DNA from: Pararhodobacter aggregans
GTDB lineage: Bacteria; Pseudomonadota; Alphaproteobacteria; Rhodobacterales; Rhodobacteraceae
Assembly (NCBI RefSeq): GCF_003075525.1
Contig: NZ_QDDR01000002.1
Coordinates: 372,001 to 436,000, forward strand
DNA length: 64,000 bases
Direction: 5' to 3'
The notes beneath the pieces are model-generated. The model was not told the DNA's origin and did not search any database. It saw only the letters and a list, made by a program, of their open reading frames with translations. Shown here piece by piece: positions 25,179 to 33,185 of the stretch. The number at the start of each line of letters is the position of its first letter. The first letter of the stretch is position 1. A program made the translations under genes and the position numbers.

Positions 25179-26408
25179 TCAGGCGGAGAGCTCGGCGCGA
25201 TTCAGCGCACAATGTGCCCAGAGTTGATCCATCGCGGTGACGACGCGGTCAATTTCCCTGGGATCGTGCACCGGCGAGGGGGTGAAGCGCAGGCGCTCGG
25301 TCCCGCGGGGCACGGTGGGGAAGTTGATCGGCTGCACGTAGACGCCGTACCGGTCGAGCAGCATGTCGGAAATCAGCTTGCAATGGACCGGATGGCCGAC
25401 ATGCACGGGAACGATGTGGCTGCCGTGGTCGATGATCGGCAGGCCCAGCCCCTTGAGGCGCATCTTCAGGATCTGCGCATGAAGCTGCTGCTTGTCGCGC
25501 AGGGCCTGACCTTCGGCCGTCTTGAGGAAGGCGATGGAGGCGGCGCAGCCCGCGGCCACGGTCGGCGGCAGCGAGGTGGTGAAGATGAAGCCCGGCGCGT
25601 AAGACCTTATGGCATCAACCATTTTCGCGCTTGCGGCGATATAGCCGCCGAACACGCCAATGGCCTTGGCCATGGTGCCGTTGATGATGTCGATACGGTC
25701 CATCAGCCCGTCACGCTCGGCCACGCCACCACCGCGGGGGCCGTACATGCCGACCGCGTGCACCTCGTCGATGTAGGTCAGGGCGTTGAATTCATCGGCC
25801 AGGTCGCAGAAGGCCTCGATCGGGCCGAAATCGCCATCCATCGAATAGATCGATTCGAAGGCAATGAGTTTCGGCGCCGCCGGATCGTCGGCCTCAAGCA
25901 TTTCACGCAGATGCGCGACGTCGTTGTGGCGGAAGATGCGCTTTTCGCCGCCGTTCTTGCGGATCCCCTCGATCATCGAATTGTGGTTCAGCACATCCGA
26001 ATAGATGATCAGGCCCGGGAAGATGGCGCGCAGCGTCGACAGCGTCGCGTCATTGGCGATATAGGCCGAGGTGAAGACCAGCGCGGCCTCTTTCTGGTGC
26101 AGGTCGGCCAGCTCGGCCTCGAGCCGCTTGTGGTAGACCGTGGTGCCCGAGATGTTGCGCGTGCCGCCGGAACCCGCGCCGGTCGCGTCCAGCGCCTCGT
26201 GCATGGCGGCCAGGACCACCGGATGCTGGCCCATGCCGAGATAATCGTTGCCGCACCAGACGGTGATGTCCTTTTCCGAGCCGTCTTCCTTGCTCCACAC
26301 CGCATGCGGGAACTGGCCGTTCTTGCGCTCGATGTCGATGAAGGTGCGGTAGCGGCCTTCGTCGTGGAGGCGTTGCAGGGCGGTGTCGAGGGCGGAATCG
26401 TAGGTCAA
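25179..26408 (-). CDS. hemA: 5-aminolevulinate synthase
   Basis: HemA condenses glycine and succinyl-CoA to 5-aminolevulinate, the first committed step of tetrapyrrole synthesis in alphaproteobacteria. The 409-residue product is full length. It shows [15 protein letters not shown], the [12 protein letters not shown] glycine/CoA-binding stretch, [14 protein letters not shown], and the PLP lysine in [13 protein letters not shown], which counts to Lys248 exactly as in Rhodobacter enzymes. Upstream (26485-26533) lies a candidate oxygen-responsive promoter with an FNR-like box. The protein would supply heme, cobalamin (cobT is also in the window) and possibly bacteriochlorophyll. Confidence 0.98.
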   Translation of the reverse strand: MTYDSALDTALQRLHDEGRYRTFIDIERKNGQFPHAVWSKEDGSEKDITVWCGNDYLGMGQHPVVLAAMHEALDATGAGSGGTRNISGTTVYHKRLEAELADLHQKEAALVFTSAYIANDATLSTLRAIFPGLIIYSDVLNHNSMIEGIRKNGGEKRIFRHNDVAHLREMLEADDPAAPKLIAFESIYSMDGDFGPIEAFCDLADEFNALTYIDEVHAVGMYGPRGGGVAERDGLMDRIDIINGTMAKAIGVFGGYIAASAKMVDAIRSYAPGFIFTTSLPPTVAAGCAASIAFLKTAEGQALRDKQQLHAQILKMRLKGLGLPIIDHGSHIVPVHVGHPVHCKLISDMLLDRYGVYVQPINFPTVPRGTERLRFTPSPVHDPREIDRVVTAMDQLWAHCALNRAELSA

Positions 26409-26489
26409 GTGTCTCTCCTGGCGTCCTGCTGGGTCCCGGTCGATGCGAAGTCGAGGCGGCGATTGTCGGGCCCAAATCGAAAGCTGGGC

Positions 26490-26518
26490 GTTCTATGCAT
26501 GTTTGAATGCGATAGAAC
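26490..26518. repeat. Inverted repeat in the hemA promoter
   Basis: GTTCTATGCAT (26490-26500) is mirrored by ATGCGATAGAAC (26507-26518) with a one-base bulge, giving 11 paired bases around a short spacer. It covers the region between the presumed -10 box and the FNR-like box, so it could be a second operator. No known regulator consensus was recognised. Confidence 0.5.
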
Positions 26519-26519
26519 C

Positions 26520-26533
26520 ATGACCTGGATCAA
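26520..26533 (-). promoter_or_regulatory. Imperfect FNR-like box upstream of hemA
   Basis: On the minus strand the sequence is TTGAT-CCAG-GTCAT: one perfect half-site, one degenerate half-site, and the same CCAG spacer as the perfect box at 22326. Its centre is 41.5 bases from about position 26485, and a CATAGA element (26497-26492) sits where the -10 box should be. FnrL control of hemA is known in Rhodobacter sphaeroides, which supports the call. Confidence 0.55.
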
Positions 26534-26576
26534 TTCAAAAAAGTGTCGCACCCCGTCGCATTCGCATGTTTTTCCG

Positions 26577-27158
26577 TCAATCCGCGATCACCACGGCACA
26601 ATCGGAAACAGCGCTGTCCCCCCGGCAGGCGGCAATCGCCTCGGTCGCGGCGTTGCGGCCCTGGCCGATTCCCCATTGCCCCGAGCTGCCCGAAGCGGCG
26701 AAAGCGCGGCTGCCGGTGGCGGCGCGGTACTGGTCGACGAAGCCCTGTGTCGCATCGGCCGACAGCATCAGGGCGCGGGCCTGCCAGCCCTGCGGCCGCA
26801 CCTCGAGCGCCAGCGCGCAGGCGCGGCCGCCCTGGCGGCGGCCGTTGCAGCCGTCGAGCGCTGCGGCGCGCGCGGCCTCGGGCGAATGATAGTTCGCGGC
26901 CAGCACGGTGGGCTCGGCCATGATCCCGGCATCGGGGGCGAAGGCGACCGCGGCATAATAGCGCTGGGTCTGCGCCACACTCATCAGCGCGGCCGTCTCC
27001 TGCTCCGAAAGGCCGGGCATGTCGTAGCGCGCGACCTCGACCGCATCGGCGGCATAAAGCTGCGACGCGGCGGCGCGGGCGTCCACGGGATCGGCCGCGG
27101 CGGGCAGCGCGAGGGTGGCGAGGGCACTGGCAAGGACGAGAGCGGAGCGGTGCAGCAT
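26577..27158 (-). CDS. Secreted protein with DUF4189-like repeats
   Basis: A 193-residue protein with a Sec signal peptide (residues 1-22, LALPAAADP). Two related segments, SPEAARAAALDGCNGRRQGGRACALALEVRP and GRNAATEAIAACRGDSAVSDCAVVIAD, share the pattern A..AA..AC.G.....C.VV with paired cysteines, typical of DUF4189-type secreted proteins. A helical N-terminal region precedes them. Function unknown. It lies upstream of hemA on the same strand, separated by the hemA promoter region, so it is probably a separate transcript. Confidence 0.7.
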   Translation of the reverse strand: MLHRSALVLASALATLALPAAADPVDARAAASQLYAADAVEVARYDMPGLSEQETAALMSVAQTQRYYAAVAFAPDAGIMAEPTVLAANYHSPEAARAAALDGCNGRRQGGRACALALEVRPQGWQARALMLSADATQGFVDQYRAATGSRAFAASGSSGQWGIGQGRNAATEAIAACRGDSAVSDCAVVIAD

Positions 27159-27345
27159 GGCGATTCCTCGGAAAGGCGGGATAGCCCCCTATACCGGCTT
27201 TGCCGAAGGCGTGCAGCCCCTTGCGCGGCGTCCTTGGCGCACACATTCGGTTGATGGCGGGGCTCTGGCGGGCGCCGGTGTCGCCCGGCTGGACTTCGGC
27301 GCGGCCCCGGGACTAGGGTGGCCGCGCAACCAGCAGGGATTTCCC

Positions 27346-28743
27346 ATGACTTCCGACGCCGTTACCCCCGTTCTTTCGCATGTCGATGCCCATCTGGACG
27401 AGTCGCTTCAGCGGCTGATGGGCCTGTTGCGCCTGCAATCCATCTCGACCGACCCGGCCTTCAAGGCGGAATGCGACCGCACCGCCGACTGGCTGGTCGA
27501 TGAGCTGGCGGAGCTTGGCTTCGACGCGGCCAAGCATGTGACGCCGGGCCATCCGATGGTCGTGGCCCATGACGACGACAATGACGCCGACGAGGCGATG
27601 CATGTCCTCTTCTATGGTCACTACGACGTCCAACCCGTTGATCCGCTGAACCTTTGGGACCGTGACCCCTTTGACCCGCAAGTCGAGGACACGCCCGCCG
27701 GCAAGGTGATCCGCGGCCGGGGCGCGGCCGATGACAAGGGCCAGCTGATGACCTTTGTCGAGGCCTGCCGCGCGTGGAAGGCGGTGCATGGCAACCTGCC
27801 GGTCAAGGTGTCGATGTTCTTCGAAGGCGAGGAGGAATCGGGTTCGCCCTCGCTCGTGCCCTACATGAAGGCCCATGCCGAGGATCTGAAGGCCGACCTC
27901 GCGCTGATCTGCGACACCGGCATGTTCGACCCCGAGACGCCCGCCATCACCACGGCATTGCGCGGCCTCGCCAAGCTGGAACTGACCATCACCGGCCCGA
28001 ACAAGGACCTGCATTCGGGCATGTTCGGGGGGGCCGCGCGCAACCCCGCGCATGTGCTGGCGAAGATCCTGGCCGATCTGCATGACGAGGACGGCGCCTG
28101 CACGCTGGAGGGCTTCTACGACGGCGTGCCCGAGCTTTCCAATTCGCAAAAGGCGCAATGGGAGAACCTCGGCTTCGACGCCGAAGGGTTCCTCGGCGGC
28201 GTGGGCCTCTCGGTTCCGGCCGGTGAAAAAGGCCGTTCGGTGCTGGAAATGGTCTGGTCGCGCCCGACCTGCGAGGTCAACGGCATGAGTTCGGGCTATA
28301 CCGGCGCCGGGTTCAAGACCGTGCTGCCGTCCAAGGCCATGGCCAAGATCAGCTTCCGTCTGGTCGGCACGCAGGACCCGCAGGCGATCCTGAAAGCGCT
28401 GGAGGCGCATGTCGCGGCCCGTCTGCCCGCCGATTGCAGCTATGCGATCCACGACCCCGAAGGCAGCCCGGCTACCACGATGCCGATCGAAAACCCGGCC
28501 TTCGAGGCGGCGCGCAAGGCGCTTTCCGACGAATGGCCGAAGCCCGCCGCCTTCATCGGCAGCGGCGGTTCGATCCCGATTGCCGGGTATTTCCAGAACC
28601 TTCTGGACATGGACGCCATGCTGATCGGCTTCGGTCTGGATGATGACCAGATCCATTCGCCGAACGAGAAGTACAACCTTTCGGCCTATCACAAGGGGAT
28701 CCGCAGCTGGGTGCGGGTGCTCGACGCCCTGTCGAAGGTCTGA
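27346..28743 (+). CDS. M20-family metallopeptidase (dipeptidase/acylase type)
   Basis: A 465-residue zinc peptidase of family M20. Metal-site motifs are visible: VLFYGHYDVQPVDP (first His/Asp pair), GRGAADDKGQLMTFVEA (bridging Asp), FFEGEEESGSPS (catalytic Glu and metal Glu), ALICDTGMFD, and a late His in DDDQIHSPNEKYN. The dimerisation/lid domain interrupts the catalytic domain (residues about 205-360, GLAKLELTITGPNKDLHSGMFGG). It probably hydrolyses dipeptides or N-acyl amino acids in the cytoplasm. The ATG at 27346 starts MTSDAVTPVL; the frame runs upstream but crosses a non-coding stretch. Confidence 0.92.
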   Translation: MTSDAVTPVLSHVDAHLDESLQRLMGLLRLQSISTDPAFKAECDRTADWLVDELAELGFDAAKHVTPGHPMVVAHDDDNDADEAMHVLFYGHYDVQPVDPLNLWDRDPFDPQVEDTPAGKVIRGRGAADDKGQLMTFVEACRAWKAVHGNLPVKVSMFFEGEEESGSPSLVPYMKAHAEDLKADLALICDTGMFDPETPAITTALRGLAKLELTITGPNKDLHSGMFGGAARNPAHVLAKILADLHDEDGACTLEGFYDGVPELSNSQKAQWENLGFDAEGFLGGVGLSVPAGEKGRSVLEMVWSRPTCEVNGMSSGYTGAGFKTVLPSKAMAKISFRLVGTQDPQAILKALEAHVAARLPADCSYAIHDPEGSPATTMPIENPAFEAARKALSDEWPKPAAFIGSGGSIPIAGYFQNLLDMDAMLIGFGLDDDQIHSPNEKYNLSAYHKGIRSWVRVLDALSKV

Positions 28744-28761
28744 CTCGCGAAAGTCTGACGT

Positions 28762-29154
28762 TCAGAGGCGGGGCAGGGTGCGGTCTGCCGTGAGGCAGAA
28801 GAGCGTCCACAGCCCCGCCGCCCCGCAGGCCAGCCCCAGCCCCAGCGGCAGCCCGGGCCGCGCCAGCACCAGCGCCACCGGCAGCGCGAAGGCCAGCGCG
28901 CCCCAGCCCAGCGCCAGCAGCGGGCGGCGCTCGGGCTCGGGCACGATCAGCGCCACCGCCAGCACTCCGGCGATGCCGCTGGTCAGCCCCAGCACCTCGC
29001 CCCGGACCGGCACCATGACCGAAAGCCCGGCCAGCAGCGCCAGTGCCAGCAGCACGATGGCGCCCCTCACGGACAGGGCGGGCAGGGCAAGGGGCAGCGA
29101 ACCGGATTGCGACCGGGGCGGGGGCGGGGCCGGATGGCGACGGGGGATGCTCAT
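28762..29154 (-). CDS. Small hydrophobic membrane protein, unknown function
   Basis: A 130-residue frame with a proline- and arginine-rich N-terminus (MSIPRRHPAPPPPRS) and three to four hydrophobic helices (AIVLLALALLAGLSVMVP, LTSGIAGVLAVALIVP, LLALGWGALAFALPVALVLA, LGLACGAAGLWTLFCLTA). It is convergent with the M20 gene and divergent from the P450 gene. No family recognised. The alternating Leu/Ala/Gly composition is plausible for a real membrane protein, but a spurious frame in GC-rich DNA cannot be ruled out. Confidence 0.55.
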   Translation of the reverse strand: MSIPRRHPAPPPPRSQSGSLPLALPALSVRGAIVLLALALLAGLSVMVPVRGEVLGLTSGIAGVLAVALIVPEPERRPLLALGWGALAFALPVALVLARPGLPLGLGLACGAAGLWTLFCLTADRTLPRL

Positions 29155-29281
29155 GCGGGTAAGACGGATGACGTAGCGGAAGGGTTCAACCGGGCGACGC
29201 TTTTTCCCGCCACACCGGGCGGTTGCTTGACCTCGGCGGCGGGGCCGGGCACCGTCCGGCCCTCAGCCTCCCGGAAGACCC

Positions 29282-30463
29282 ATGCAGCGCCTCAGCCAAT
29301 CGCCCACCGATCCCGCCTTCGTCCAGAACCCCTATCCGTTCTACGACCGCGCCCGAGCCGCCGGGCGGGTGGTCTGGTGGGAGGATTACGGCCTGCCTTG
29401 CGTATTCGGCCATGCCGCGGCCAACCAGATCCTGCGCGACCGCCGCTTCGGCCGCGAGATTCCTTTGGAAAAACAGCGCCCCATCGCCCCGCATACCGCA
29501 CCCTTCTACGCCATCGAGGCGCATTCCATGCTGGAGTTGGAGCCGCCCCGCCACACCCGCCTGCGCTCGCTGGTGCTGCGCGCCTTCACCGCCCGGCGGA
29601 TCGAGGGCATGGGCCCCGAGATCGAGGTGCTGGCCCGCGACCTGATCGCCGCTTTCCCCGACGGCCCCTTCGACCTGCTCCCGGCCTTCGCCGAGGTCAT
29701 CCCGGTGGTGGTCATCGCCCGGCTTCTGGGCGTGCCCGAGGGGATGAAGGACCAGCTTCTGAACTGGTCGCACGCCATGGTCGGCATGTATCAGGCGGGC
29801 CGTACCCGGGCGATGGAAGACGCCGCCGCCAGCGCCAGCGCCGAGTTCGCCGCCTTCCTGCGCGCCTATATCGACGAGCGGCGGCGGGCGCCGGGCGACG
29901 ACCTCATCACCTCGCTCATCGCGGCCGAGGAGGCGGGCGAGAAGCTCTCGACCGACGAGCTGATCTCGACCTGCGTCCTGCTGCTGAACGCGGGGCATGA
30001 GGCGACGGTGCATGCCATCGGCAACGGTGTGGCGGCGATCCTGTCGCAGGGTGGGCCGAAGGACTGGCTCTCGCCCGACAGGCGCGAGGGCACGGTCGAG
30101 GAGATCCTGCGCTGGGACCCGCCGTTGCACATGTTCACCCGCTGGGCCTATGAGCGGATCGAGGTCATGGGCCATGTATTCGAGCCGGGCGATCAGGTCG
30201 GCGTGATGCTGGCCGCCGCCGCCCGCGACCCGGCGCTGATCGAGGCGCCCGGGCGGTTCGACCCGGGCCGCCCGGTCAAGACGCATCTCTCCTTCGGCGC
30301 GGGGCTGCATTTCTGCGTCGGCGCGCCGCTCGCCCGGCTGGAGATGCTGCGCGCGCTGCCGGTGCTGTTCGAGCTTTGCCCGGGTCTCAGGCTGGAAGGT
30401 CGGCCCGGTTACGCCGGGACCTACCATTTCCACGGGCTTTCGGCGCTGATGGTTCGCCGCTGA
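29282..30463 (+). CDS. Cytochrome P450
   Basis: A 393-residue soluble bacterial P450. Landmarks are the C-helix HSMLELEPPRHTRLRSLVLRAFT, I-helix LNAGHEATVHAIG (residues about 236-248), the K-helix EEILRWDPPLHMFTRWA, and the heme-thiolate loop FGAGLHFCVGAPLARLE with the cysteine at about residue 345. It is the usual length for a class I bacterial P450, which needs a ferredoxin and a ferredoxin reductase; neither gene is adjacent, so electrons must come from elsewhere. The substrate cannot be inferred. It converges on the CapA-like gene with five bases between. Confidence 0.93.
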   Translation: MQRLSQSPTDPAFVQNPYPFYDRARAAGRVVWWEDYGLPCVFGHAAANQILRDRRFGREIPLEKQRPIAPHTAPFYAIEAHSMLELEPPRHTRLRSLVLRAFTARRIEGMGPEIEVLARDLIAAFPDGPFDLLPAFAEVIPVVVIARLLGVPEGMKDQLLNWSHAMVGMYQAGRTRAMEDAAASASAEFAAFLRAYIDERRRAPGDDLITSLIAAEEAGEKLSTDELISTCVLLLNAGHEATVHAIGNGVAAILSQGGPKDWLSPDRREGTVEEILRWDPPLHMFTRWAYERIEVMGHVFEPGDQVGVMLAAAARDPALIEAPGRFDPGRPVKTHLSFGAGLHFCVGAPLARLEMLRALPVLFELCPGLRLEGRPGYAGTYHFHGLSALMVRR

Positions 30464-30468
30464 AGGGC

Positions 30469-31617
30469 TCAGGGCCGGTCCTGCGGGATCGGCGGCGCTG
30501 ACGGGCGGGCGAGGCTACGGCAGTCGGCCGACAAGGCCCGCCCGGGGACCAGCCGTGCCAGCAGCGCCAGACCCGCCTCGGCCCGTGCCCCGTCACCGGG
30601 GCGGGGCAGGGTCAGGACCGGACCCCGTTCAAAGCTCATCTGCATCGGCAGATAGGCCGCGCCCCCGACCCGCATCCCCGAGGCGCCCCGGCAGAGGTCC
30701 AGCCAGACCATCGGCGCGGTGGCCCTTTCCAGCGGCGGCTGGGCGGCGATGAAATTGCCGGTGGAATAGACGATCAGCGTCGGGCCAAGGGGGCTGTCCA
30801 GCACCTCCCAGGGCTGCGGCACATGCGGATGCGTGCCGATCACCGCCAGCGCCCCGGCCGCGGCCAGATCCCGGGCCAGTGCCCGCTGCGCGCCGTCCGG
30901 CCGGGTCTGGTATTCCTGTCCCCAATGCGGCAGCACGATGACGCCCGCGCCCGCGCCGACCTCGGCCCGGACCGCGGCCAGCAATCCGGCCCGGTCATCG
31001 TAGCAGCGCGGGATCTGGCGCCCGGGATCGGCGATCCCGTTGGTGGAAAAGCTGCAGGCGATCAGCGACAAAGGCCCCAGCCGGGTCCGCAGCCTGAAGG
31101 GCTGCCAGCGCGGCCCGCCCGGGACCACGCCGCCCACCGCCGCGATCCCCGCCGCCTCCAGCGCCGCCTGCGTCGCACCGACCCCCGCGCCGCCCCGGTC
31201 CTGCGCATGGTTGTTGGCCGTCGTCACCACGTCGATCCCCGCCCGCGCCAGATCGGCCAGCAGCGAGGGGTGATAGTTGAAGCGCGGATACTCGCTATAG
31301 ACCCGCCCGTCGAAGACCGGCCCCGGATCGGGCAAGTGCCTGCCGCCTGCCGTCAGCCCCGGCGCCACCGGCCCCTCCAGATTGGCGATCGCCAGATCCG
31401 CGCGCCTCAGCCAGGGTTCGGCCGCGCCCCAGATCGTGCCGAAACCCCTGGCATAGCCCCGCACAGCCAACGCCTCATGCACCAGAACATCGCCGACGAA
31501 CGCCAGCCGCAGCCGCGCCCCGGTGCAGGCCGCCACCGGCGGCAGATCCTCTGGCAGACAGGTCTGCGCGCCGGCCGGGGCCGCCAGCAGCAGGATCAAA
31601 GCAAGCACAAGACGCAT
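30469..31617 (-). CDS. CapA-family (PGA_cap) secreted metallophosphatase-like protein
   Basis: A 382-residue protein with a Sec signal peptide (MRLVLALILLLAAPAGAQ). The mature part is of the CapA/poly-gamma-glutamate-capsule type in the calcineurin-like fold: LRLAFVGDVLVHEAL (metal Asp), ADLAIANLEGPV, VVTTANNHAQDRG (Asn-His), VIVLPHWGQEYQTRP and VIGTHPHVPQPWEV. In Bacillus CapA is needed for poly-gamma-glutamate export, but most family members outside firmicutes have no known role and no capB/capC genes are present here. The ATG at 31617 was chosen because it begins the signal peptide. Confidence 0.85.
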   Translation of the reverse strand: MRLVLALILLLAAPAGAQTCLPEDLPPVAACTGARLRLAFVGDVLVHEALAVRGYARGFGTIWGAAEPWLRRADLAIANLEGPVAPGLTAGGRHLPDPGPVFDGRVYSEYPRFNYHPSLLADLARAGIDVVTTANNHAQDRGGAGVGATQAALEAAGIAAVGGVVPGGPRWQPFRLRTRLGPLSLIACSFSTNGIADPGRQIPRCYDDRAGLLAAVRAEVGAGAGVIVLPHWGQEYQTRPDGAQRALARDLAAAGALAVIGTHPHVPQPWEVLDSPLGPTLIVYSTGNFIAAQPPLERATAPMVWLDLCRGASGMRVGGAAYLPMQMSFERGPVLTLPRPGDGARAEAGLALLARLVPGRALSADCRSLARPSAPPIPQDRP

Positions 31618-31660
31618 GCGCCGAGCGGAGCACGCCGCCCCCGCACCCGTCAACCGCCCC

Positions 31661-31800
31661 TCATCTTTGTTCTGCAAATATCCTCGGGAGGATTTTCAAG
31701 GAGGGTGGAAAACCCTCCTTGAAGCAGGGGGTGCGGGGGGCGGCAGCCCCCCGCCTTCCGCGGCCCCTGGGGGCGGCAACCCCCCGCCTTTCCCCGCACC
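31661..31800. repeat. Hairpin-rich gene-end module (copy D)
   Basis: Begins CATCTTTGTTCTGCAAATATCCTCGGG, the same core as the right arm of copies A to C, but without the TTAA pair. It is followed by CAAGGAGGGT/ACCCTCCTTG (31697-31721), GCGGGGGG/CCCCCCGC (31733-31754) and a third GC hairpin near 31768-31790. It ends at the stop of the glutamine-synthetase-like gene on the minus strand, so it probably terminates that operon. Confidence 0.7.
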
Positions 31801-33185
31801 TAGACCCGGTGCAGATAAAGGTCGTAATCCACATCGGCGATGGTCCGCGCCACCCGCGCGTATTCCGCTGCCTTCACCGCGGTGAAGGTGCGGTGCATCT
31901 CGGCGCCCAGCGCCTCTTTCAGAAAGGCCGAGCCCGTCGCCGCCTCGATGGCCGCGCGCCAGTCCCGCGGGATGCCGCCCGCTTCCGCCTCATAGGCGTT
32001 GCCGGTGGTCTCGGGGCCGGGGTCGATGCGCTCTTCCAGCCCCATGCGGATCCCCGCCAGCACCGTCGCCGCCACCAGATAGGGATTGGCGTCGACGCCC
32101 GAGGGCCGGTGCTCGATCCGCCGCGCCCGGACGTCGCCTGCCGGGATCCGCAGCGCCACCGAGCGGTTGTTGACCCCCCAGCTGGGCGAGACCGGCGCAT
32201 AGCTCTGGTTGGCGAAGCGGCGCCAGGAATTGGCATGCGGCGCGAAGACCAGCATGGATTCGCCCATGGTCTGCTTCAGCCCGCCCAGCGCGTGGCGGAT
32301 CGCCTCCGTCCAGCCCGCGCCCGGCGCCTCGGCAAAGATGTTGCGGCCCTCGTCGTCCCTCAGCGAGACGTGCAGATGCATCCCCGACCCCGCGTAATCG
32401 GCGATGGGCTTGGCCATGAAACAGGCCACCACCCCGTGCCGCCGGGCCTGCGCCCGGACGATGCGCTTCAGCCGCACCAGATCGTCGGCGGCGGTCAGCG
32501 CGTTGTCACGGTACTTCAAGGTCAGCTCGTACTGCCCTGGCGCGTATTCGGAAATCAGCGTCTCGGCGGTGATCCCGGCGGCGGCGGCCCCGGCGTAGAT
32601 GTCGGTGAAAAGGGGCTGCATGCCGATCAATTGGTCGACCGAATAGACCTCGGTCTTGGCCGAGAACCGCCCGTCCAGCACGTCCCGCGCCGGTTGCACC
32701 CGGCCCATGGCGTCCCGCTCGGGGTCGAGCAGGAAGAATTCCAGCTCGAAGGCGGCCGAGGGGTGCAGGCCCATTTTCGCCAGCGCCTCGACCTGAAGGG
32801 CCAGCGCGTGGCGCGGGTCGGACAGCATCGGCGTGCCATCGAGGTGATATTGGCCAAGGAACATCTCGGCCCGGGCGGGATCGGTCCCGTGCAGCGGCAC
32901 CAGCGTGCCCGGCACCGGCCAGGCCCGCAGGTCGCCGTCGCCCGCGTCCCAGATCAGCCCGGTCTCGTGCACGTCCTCGCCGACGATATCGAGGCCCAGG
33001 ATCGAGATCGGCAGATGCCGCCCGCCCTCGAACACCGACATCAGCTCGTGCCGGCGGATGATCTTGCCGCGGCCGATACCGTTGGAATCGTGGAGAAGAA
33101 TGTCGATCGCCTGGATCTGGGGATGGGCGGCGAGGAAGGCTTCGGCCTCGATCGGCGTGGCGCCGGAGGGGCAGGTCGTGGTCAT
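31800..33185 (-). CDS. Glutamine synthetase family protein, gamma-glutamylputrescine-synthetase-like
   Basis: A 461-residue GS-fold enzyme. Visible are the substrate/metal segments AAFELEFFLLD, AETLISEYAPGQYELTLKY (metal glutamates), GSGMHLHVSL, NSWRRFANQSYAPVSPSWGVNNRSVALRIP and the late RRIEHRPSGVDANPYLVAA. The EYAPGQYE and GSGMHLHVS wording is that of PuuA/GlnT-like enzymes, which ligate glutamate to putrescine or other amines, rather than of canonical GlnA. The start overlaps the stop of a class III aminotransferase, fitting amine or polyamine catabolism. True GlnA activity is unlikely. Confidence 0.85.
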   Translation of the reverse strand: MTTTCPSGATPIEAEAFLAAHPQIQAIDILLHDSNGIGRGKIIRRHELMSVFEGGRHLPISILGLDIVGEDVHETGLIWDAGDGDLRAWPVPGTLVPLHGTDPARAEMFLGQYHLDGTPMLSDPRHALALQVEALAKMGLHPSAAFELEFFLLDPERDAMGRVQPARDVLDGRFSAKTEVYSVDQLIGMQPLFTDIYAGAAAAGITAETLISEYAPGQYELTLKYRDNALTAADDLVRLKRIVRAQARRHGVVACFMAKPIADYAGSGMHLHVSLRDDEGRNIFAEAPGAGWTEAIRHALGGLKQTMGESMLVFAPHANSWRRFANQSYAPVSPSWGVNNRSVALRIPAGDVRARRIEHRPSGVDANPYLVAATVLAGIRMGLEERIDPGPETTGNAYEAEAGGIPRDWRAAIEAATGSAFLKEALGAEMHRTFTAVKAAEYARVARTIADVDYDLYLHRV

